From Burkholderia sp. (GTDB lineage Bacteria > Pseudomonadota > Gammaproteobacteria > Burkholderiales > Burkholderiaceae), in the NCBI GenBank assembly GCA_028292565.1, contig JAQGMD010000106.1, positions 1-10,960 on the forward strand: DNA of 10,960 nt, in the 5' to 3' direction. The number at the start of each line of letters is the position of its first letter. The stretch's first letter is position 1. The translations under genes were made by a program, and so were the position numbers. A model generated the notes under the pieces. That model had not been told where the DNA came from and made no database searches. It saw nothing but the letters and a program-made list of their open reading frames with translations. Of this stretch, positions 6,662-10,960 are shown in pieces.

Positions 6662-7665
6662 GATCGGTTCTGTTCTTCCGGAAGGTTTTTCATGTTGGTC
6701 GCCCATTGCAGTTTCTGTATGCCGTCGACCAGTGCGAACATCCCGCGTTCTATATTTTCCAGGCGCCTGTCGATGTACTCCAGATTTGCTGATTGCGATT
6801 CCAGCAACGGGGGCGGCGGCACTGCTACGTCGAGCTGGTCCGCCACCGGCATTTCCAGTTCCTGGCGGATGTCGCTGATCACTTCATCGACATGCGACTT
6901 GTCCAGGTCGTGCAGTTCCTCCAGATAGCCCATCAGGAACAGCCGGTCGCACAGCGTGTTGATTTTTCGCGGCAGGCCGCCGGTGAACTGGTGGATGGCG
7001 AGGAATGCGTCATCGCTTACACGCGGGTCATTGTTCCAGCCTGCGGTTTGCAGTCGGTGCTCTATGTAGGTACGGGTCTCGGTGGAGTGCATAGGCCCGA
7101 GATGATAGGTCGCGATCACGCGTTGCCGCAGCTGCACCATATCCGCGCTCATGATGGTTTTCCGGAACTCGGGCTGGCCGAGCAGGAAAATCTGCAGCAG
7201 CGAGTTGTTCGCGGTCTGGAAATTCGACAGCATGCGCAGTTCTTCGATGGTCTGCGGGTTAAGGTTCTGCGCCTCGTCCACCACCAGCAGTGCGCGCTTC
7301 CCATGTTGATCGCAGTTTTGAAGAAACTTCTCGATGCGCATCAGCAGCACTGCCTTGCTCACGCTGTCCAGCGGCAGTCCGAAAGAAGCGGCGACCATCT
7401 TCAGCGCGTCTTCCGAATTCAGATGGGTATTGACGATTTGCGCCGCGACGATCTTGGACGAGTCCAATCCGCGGAACATGTTACGCACCAGGGTAGTCTT
7501 GCCGGCGCCGACCTCGCCGGTAATCACAATGAAGCCTTCGGCCTGCGACAGGCCGTATTGCAGATAGGCCATTGCATGTTTGTGACCCTTGCTGCCATAG
7601 AAAAAGCGCGGGTCGGGCCGTAGTTGAAACGGCTTGGCGCTCAGTCCGTAATATGCCTCGTACAT
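6658..7665 (-). CDS. XrtA-associated AAA-type (ExeA-like) ATPase (TIGR03015-like)
   Basis: This P-loop ATPase resembles the type II secretion ATPase ExeA/GspA and is a fixed member of XrtA polysaccharide loci, where its exact role is unknown. The 335-residue protein opens with MYEAYYGLSAKPFQLRPDP, the usual start of the family. It contains Walker A GEVGAGKTT (50-58), Walker B ALLVVDEAQN (125-134), a sensor-like LLGQPE (161-166), LRQRV (179-183) and the C-terminal GGLPRKINTLCDR (229-241). The ATPase core ends at about residue 270. A proline run (283-287) then leads to a heptad-like helix (about 290-325) that could be a coiled coil. No transmembrane segment is visible. The start has GGAG six bases upstream, in the 10-base gap after the beta-barrel gene. 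Confidence 0.92.
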   Translation of the reverse strand: MYEAYYGLSAKPFQLRPDPRFFYGSKGHKHAMAYLQYGLSQAEGFIVITGEVGAGKTTLVRNMFRGLDSSKIVAAQIVNTHLNSEDALKMVAASFGLPLDSVSKAVLLMRIEKFLQNCDQHGKRALLVVDEAQNLNPQTIEELRMLSNFQTANNSLLQIFLLGQPEFRKTIMSADMVQLRQRVIATYHLGPMHSTETRTYIEHRLQTAGWNNDPRVSDDAFLAIHQFTGGLPRKINTLCDRLFLMGYLEELHDLDKSHVDEVISDIRQELEMPVADQLDVAVPPPPLLESQSANLEYIDRRLENIERGMFALVDGIQKLQWATNMKNLPEEQNRS

Positions 7666-7675
7666 CTTGACTCCA

Positions 7676-9271
7676 CTAAAAGCGCATGGTGAGGAATGCC
7701 ATGATGGCGTTTTCCGTATAGTCCCCTGTAGCCAGTTCCGACGTCAGCATTTGCCGCCGCAGTTCGATGCCGCCGTCCAGCTTTGGCTGAAGCTGGGTTG
7801 CAAGGACGAAGCGCAATGCCTTTTGCTTCTGCAGGGCGCCTGTCGTCTCCAGGCGTGTCCTCGCATAGAGCGCGTTGAAGGTTGCGTTCGTCAGGTTGGT
7901 CAATCGCCAGTTCCATAAGCCGTTGATGCCTGTCTGCTTCGTATTGGCATCGAGCGCCTGGCTGAATCCGCCGAACAAGGCGTCGGTTCCGCTGAGCGCG
8001 GTCTGGGATTTGCGGGACGTGTTGTACAGGCTGACGACGACGGTGTTCTTTGCCCCAGTCACCGCAACCGAAGCCTGCAGGCTTTTTTGCAGGAAGAACT
8101 GGTTGCTGAAGTAGTTGACCGATCGTGTCAGGCTGGTTGGTACGCCCGTGCTCAGAATGAAGCGATCGACGGCCCGCTGCCGGGCTACAGGGTCGGGGAT
8201 GCTGGACAGGAACAGCTGGTTCAGGAAATCCGACGTGCTCGTAGTCGTCTGAATCGCGAATTGCGACTGCGATGTCGTAATGCCTTCGTTGTAGTTGATG
8301 CTCCAGACCGTCTGGCGGCTGCGGACGCTCGAATCGAGCATGTAGGTATTGCCGTAAAAGTGCCGGCCCGCGTTGGCGGCGAGACTTGTTCTTTCCGTCG
8401 GCCGCCATGCAAAACCGGCCGTGTAGAAACGTCCGCTCGGCGCCTCGCCGGTGATCGATGCATAGTCATACTTGTCGTAGCCGCCGGTTGCAATCAGGTC
8501 GAACTGCGGAGTGACCAAGTAGCGGAGGGTAGCCGTGGTGGTCTGGCTGTCGACCGTCTGGGTTCCCACTCTTGCCGCGTCGTTAAAATGATTTTTCGTT
8601 TGGCTATGCTGAAGTCCCCAGCCGACGGTCCTGAATGACGGGCCGCTATTGAGGCCTACCGACACCGCGTCGATGTCGGCACCGCTCAGTGCGCCTGAAC
8701 TGGCAGTGGTGGTGGTACGGGTATAACGTGCCTCCGCTGATGCGGTGCTGCCGAAGTCATGCCGCAAGTAAGGACTGATGGTATATGTGCGCACCGTGGC
8801 GCGGTTGCCGGTCACGCTGACGTTATCGACCGGCTGCGGTCCGAACGCAGAGATATTCTGCTGGCTGACGGATGCGCTGCCGTCGACGAAAAACAGTCTG
8901 TCGATGAACTCTGCGGTTGCCCTGGCAGCCAACTGGTGGGAGATCCGGTTGCCTTCGCTATCATCGGCATAGCTCTGGAATTGGAGTCCGTACGTTCCGC
9001 TGAACTTAAGGCGCGCGCCGGTCGCAGTGACGCTGATTCCGGGAGTGAGTTCGGATATGAAGTCGCTTTTTTCCGCGCCGGACGGCGCAAGCCTGACGTT
9101 ATCCGTATAGGTGCCGCGGGCGCTCACGGTGGGCGCAATTCTCCATTCGGCGGCCTGCGCGAAAGCCGGCCACATCACCGCTGCGATGACGAAGGTCGAT
9201 GCAAGGGCAGGGGAGGGCCTGGCGCGCCCGGAAACGGGAGACGGGTTATTTATAGTAAGAGTAATACCCAT
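7676..9271 (-). CDS. Outer-membrane beta-barrel protein, XrtA/PEP-CTERM-associated (TIGR03016-like)
   Basis: This is a predicted outer-membrane beta-barrel protein of exopolysaccharide loci, probably taking part in export of the polymer (inferred from family and context). With the start at 9271 it has 531 residues. A signal peptide has a charged region (RARPS), a hydrophobic stretch (ALASTFVIAAVMW, 22-34) and a probable cleavage after AQA at residue 40. The mature part begins AEWRIAPTVSARGTYTDNVR, carrying the family's conserved YTDNV motif, followed by ELTPGISV (74-81). Alternating polar and hydrophobic strands rich in Thr, Ser and aromatic residues fill the rest, and the chain ends in MRF, the terminal phenylalanine typical of proteins folded by the Bam machinery. 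The start is fixed by GGAG six bases upstream and by the position of the signal peptide; an upstream in-frame ATG at 9352 would put an arginine-rich extension before it. The first 26 bases overlap the kinase gene. Confidence 0.9.
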   Translation of the reverse strand: MGITLTINNPSPVSGRARPSPALASTFVIAAVMWPAFAQAAEWRIAPTVSARGTYTDNVRLAPSGAEKSDFISELTPGISVTATGARLKFSGTYGLQFQSYADDSEGNRISHQLAARATAEFIDRLFFVDGSASVSQQNISAFGPQPVDNVSVTGNRATVRTYTISPYLRHDFGSTASAEARYTRTTTTASSGALSGADIDAVSVGLNSGPSFRTVGWGLQHSQTKNHFNDAARVGTQTVDSQTTTATLRYLVTPQFDLIATGGYDKYDYASITGEAPSGRFYTAGFAWRPTERTSLAANAGRHFYGNTYMLDSSVRSRQTVWSINYNEGITTSQSQFAIQTTTSTSDFLNQLFLSSIPDPVARQRAVDRFILSTGVPTSLTRSVNYFSNQFFLQKSLQASVAVTGAKNTVVVSLYNTSRKSQTALSGTDALFGGFSQALDANTKQTGINGLWNWRLTNLTNATFNALYARTRLETTGALQKQKALRFVLATQLQPKLDGGIELRRQMLTSELATGDYTENAIMAFLTMRF

Positions 9272-10127
9272 AATTGTCTCCGCCCGGGAATGCCTTGGAC
9301 TTGTTGTAGACGAGGTTGACATTCGGGCACGCCTCGATCTGCCTGAGTGCATTCTTGAGCGCCTTTTGCGTTGTACTTTCTGCTTCCACTACCATGACGA
9401 TCTGGCCCATCTGGCTCGCAAGAGCGCGCGCTTCGGTCGTCAGCAGCAGTGGAGGGGAATCGAAAATCACGATGCGATCCGCATAGCGGCTGGCGATTTC
9501 GTCCAGCAGCCTGCTCATCGCCTGACTGGCCAGCAATTCGGTCGAATGTCGATGCGCGGGCCCGGCCGGGAGAATGCTCAGCGTATTGACGTTGGTCTTC
9601 AGCAGGACGTCCTGCACCTGAACATTGCGGTCGAGGAGGATATCCATCAGGCCCGACTCGGGCTTGAGTCCAAGGGTGCGCAACACCGAAGGCCGGGCGA
9701 CGTCGGCGTCGACCAGTAACACAGTATGGTCCATCTCCATGGCGATGCTCATTGCCAGGTTGATCGAGGAAAAGGTCTTTCCTTCGGAGGGCAGTGAGCT
9801 GGTCACCATGATGAGATTGCTGCGCTTCGATTTCGCCCCTTCGCTGGCGATGCGATCGAGCAGTGTGCGCTTGATTGCGCGGAACTCTTCCGCAACCGCG
9901 CTTCTGCCGCCGTCGGGCGTAATCATTCCCTGTTCCTGCAGCCTGGCGAGATTCAGTTCTACGCGTTTTTTAGAAGCCGGGCCTGGCGGGATGGGCGCGG
10001 CAGGTTGGACGATGGGTGGCACAGGCTCCAGCTCCACCGGATTTTTCCGAGGTAATTCAGGCTTCGGCGCCATGTCGCGCGCGGAAGTCTGTCCAAGCCT
10101 ATTGGCCGCTTTTTCGATGATGCCCAC
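9246..10127 (-). CDS. XrtA-associated tyrosine autokinase (BY-kinase, TIGR03018-like)
   Basis: This cytoplasmic bacterial tyrosine kinase of the CpsD/CapB type would autophosphorylate and, together with the separate membrane chain-length protein encoded just upstream, control polysaccharide polymerisation and export. The 293-residue protein has a proline-rich linker (22-50) and an EEFRAIKRTLL segment (80-90) of the kind BY-kinases use for oligomerisation. It has Walker A SLPSEGKT (111-118), Walker A' LLVDADVARPS (137-147) and Walker B VIFDSPPLL (220-228). The C-terminus is a tyrosine cluster, NYGYYSYYK, with tyrosines at 286, 288, 289, 291 and 292, the usual autophosphorylation site. The start codon is GTG, supported by GGGAG five bases upstream. 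The gene begins 40 bases after the chain-length gene and its end overlaps the next gene by 26 bases. No transmembrane segment is present, consistent with a split Wzc arrangement. Confidence 0.93.
   Translation of the reverse strand: MGIIEKAANRLGQTSARDMAPKPELPRKNPVELEPVPPIVQPAAPIPPGPASKKRVELNLARLQEQGMITPDGGRSAVAEEFRAIKRTLLDRIASEGAKSKRSNLIMVTSSLPSEGKTFSSINLAMSIAMEMDHTVLLVDADVARPSVLRTLGLKPESGLMDILLDRNVQVQDVLLKTNVNTLSILPAGPAHRHSTELLASQAMSRLLDEIASRYADRIVIFDSPPLLLTTEARALASQMGQIVMVVEAESTTQKALKNALRQIEACPNVNLVYNKSKAFPGGDNYGYYSYYK
9278..9281 (-). promoter_or_regulatory. Ribosome binding site deciding the beta-barrel protein start
   Basis: GGAG on the minus strand, six bases before the ATG at 9271, lies within the codons for the Gly-Gly-Asp of the kinase tail. 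It supports the short form, whose signal peptide sits at the N-terminus. Confidence 0.65.
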
Positions 10128-10132
10128 TCTGT

Positions 10133-10137
10133 CTCCC
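10133..10137 (-). promoter_or_regulatory. Ribosome binding site of the tyrosine kinase (GTG start)
   Basis: GGGAG on the minus strand, five bases before the GTG at 10127. It supports use of the GTG rather than a later codon. It lies in the 40-base gap after the chain-length gene, where nothing else is visible. Confidence 0.6.
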
Positions 10138-10167
10138 GATTCTGTTGCGTCGTACTCGTCTTGATGT

Positions 10168-10960
10168 CTAGAGTTTGATCAGCATCATGCTCATCGCTCC
10201 GCCGAAGGCCAGGAGCAGCCCGGCCATTGAGGTGCCATAGGCAAACAGTCCGCGTTTCCTGCGGGACTTTTCCTTATCGGTCCAATGCATGGAGACACTA
10301 CCCAGTACAGGAAGCCCGGTGACCTCGCGCATCTGTGCAAGGCTGACGAAGGTCGGTCGAACCTGGCTGATCACTAGTCCGACGCCGACGCCGGCAAGCA
10401 GCGCAAACAGCATCACCATCGAGAAAAGCTGGGGACGATTCGGTCCTGACGGGCGTGCTGGTACGGTGGGCGGATCGATGATCCTGAAAGCCATCATGTC
10501 GGTATTGGATGAGAGATTGTTCGACAGCTTTGCCGATTCACGGCCACTGAGGAGCTTTTCGTAATTTGCCTTGTTGACCTGATAGTCGCGGTTCAGCTGT
10601 GACATCTGCGCTTCCACTTCAGGTACGGCACTGCTCATAGCCTTCATGCGCGCATACCTCGCCGAGTACTCATCCACGCGTGCCTTCATTGAGGCGACCC
10701 TTGCTTCAGCATCCGATAGCGCAACCTTCAACTGCTGCAGCACCGGGCTATAGTTTTTGCCGATGGTGGCGGGGCCCGTCGGCGCACGTTGCTTCGCCTC
10801 TTCCTGTTTGCGAGTCTCCAGTTGGGCGATCAAGCGCTTGTTCGCGACGACGTCCGGGTGTTCTTCGGTATATTGCAAGCGCAGCGCATCGAGATTTTTA
10901 ATCAATGACTGGATGCGCGAGTCCATCTCCGGATTGCTCACAGATTGTTGTTGTTCAGCC
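10168..10960 (-). CDS. Polysaccharide chain-length determinant protein, XrtA-associated (TIGR03007-like), N-terminus cut off
   Basis: This is the C-terminal part (263 residues) of a Wzz/Wzc-type inner-membrane co-polymerase that sets polymer length. The frame is open up to the window edge, with AEQQQS before the first internal GTG codon, so the true start and the N-terminal Wzz domain lie outside. The visible part starts with a long coiled coil carrying the family-like LDALRLQYTEEHPDV, which continues to about base 10530. The proline-rich PTVPARPSGPNRP (codons near 10470-10432) precedes a transmembrane helix (about 10428-10369). A short cytoplasmic segment with TGLPVLGSVS follows, and a second hydrophobic segment (about 10251-10177) ends the protein. 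There is no Walker motif; the kinase is the next gene, 40 bases downstream. The second C-terminal membrane segment fits the XrtA-locus subfamily better than classical Wzz. Confidence 0.9.
   Translation of the reverse strand, partial: AEQQQSVSNPEMDSRIQSLIKNLDALRLQYTEEHPDVVANKRLIAQLETRKQEEAKQRAPTGPATIGKNYSPVLQQLKVALSDAEARVASMKARVDEYSARYARMKAMSSAVPEVEAQMSQLNRDYQVNKANYEKLLSGRESAKLSNNLSSNTDMMAFRIIDPPTVPARPSGPNRPQLFSMVMLFALLAGVGVGLVISQVRPTFVSLAQMREVTGLPVLGSVSMHWTDKEKSRRKRGLFAYGTSMAGLLLAFGGAMSMMLIKL

Noticed and set aside
5912..6928. Long open frame on the plus strand (338 codons) opposite the epimerase and ATPase genes
   Set aside because: It lies antisense to two genes with full family motifs, crosses their junction, has low-complexity Arg/Ser-rich content at its end and resembles no family. 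Such frames are common in GC-rich DNA.
6793..7623. Open frame on the plus strand (276 codons) opposite the ATPase gene
   Set aside because: It is a shadow of the ATPase reading frame, rich in His, Gln and Val from reversed codons, with no recognisable domain.
7641..8408. Second minus-strand frame of 255 codons inside the beta-barrel gene
   Set aside because: It is out of frame with the beta-barrel gene and made of Arg, Gln and Pro-rich sequence typical of a shifted frame. The beta-barrel frame has the signal peptide, YTDNV motif and terminal Phe.
9272..9352. Upstream start of the beta-barrel protein at 9352
   Set aside because: It would add 27 residues rich in Arg and Ser before the signal peptide and extend the overlap with the kinase gene. 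The ATG at 9271 has GGAG at ideal spacing.
9774..9797. Kinase Walker A with Ser in place of the first Gly
   Set aside because: Bacterial tyrosine kinases commonly have Ser or another small residue there (S-x-x-P-x-x-GK[ST]); the Gly, Lys and Thr of the loop are intact, so this is normal.
1..10960. CRISPR array, tRNA, rRNA, insertion sequence or prophage genes
   Set aside because: No regularly spaced repeats, cloverleaf-like sequences, transposase or integrase motifs were seen; nearly all bases are taken up by the ten polysaccharide-locus genes.

Overview
The window is a tightly packed run of ten genes, all on the minus strand and so read from high to low coordinates. It is the core of an exosortase A (XrtA/EpsH-type, PEP-CTERM-associated) exopolysaccharide locus. 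Gene content and order, Gram-negative envelope proteins (a signal-peptide beta-barrel protein, a split Wzc-like co-polymerase and kinase) and moderately high GC suggest a betaproteobacterium of the Burkholderiales or Nitrosomonadales kind. That taxonomic guess is inference.

Layout in transcription order: the C-terminal part of the chain-length determinant (10960-10168, cut by the window edge); the separate tyrosine autokinase (10127-9246); an outer-membrane beta-barrel protein (9271-7676); an AAA-type secretion ATPase (7665-6658); UDP-GlcNAc 2-epimerase (6661-5516); a polysaccharide deacetylase (5440-4532); a FemAB-like GNAT-fold transferase (4522-3449); a glycosyltransferase (3444-2173); exosortase A with a fused EpsI domain (2176-608); and a second glycosyltransferase (624-1, cut by the window edge). 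Four junctions overlap, two of them as ATGA. The largest gap is 75 bases, so the whole window is probably one co-transcribed, translationally coupled unit. No internal promoter, RNA gene, insertion sequence or CRISPR array was found, and no stretch over 300 bases lacks a gene.

How the genes fit together (family knowledge plus inference): the epimerase would supply UDP-ManNAc, and the two glycosyltransferases would extend a lipid-linked glycan. The chain-length protein and its tyrosine kinase would control polymerisation, and the beta-barrel protein would take part in export across the outer membrane. The deacetylase and FemAB-like enzyme would modify the polymer. Exosortase A would process PEP-CTERM-tagged surface proteins, none of which is encoded here. 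The initiating sugar transferase, flippase, polymerase and outer-membrane polysaccharide export lipoprotein are also absent and presumably lie outside the window.

The system type is already known. The more unusual local points are a dispersed-repeat-like palindrome that has become the last codons of the deacetylase, a second palindrome just upstream of the same gene, a 26-base overlap in which the kinase's tyrosine cluster and the next gene's signal peptide share DNA, and a coiled-coil extension on the ATPase.
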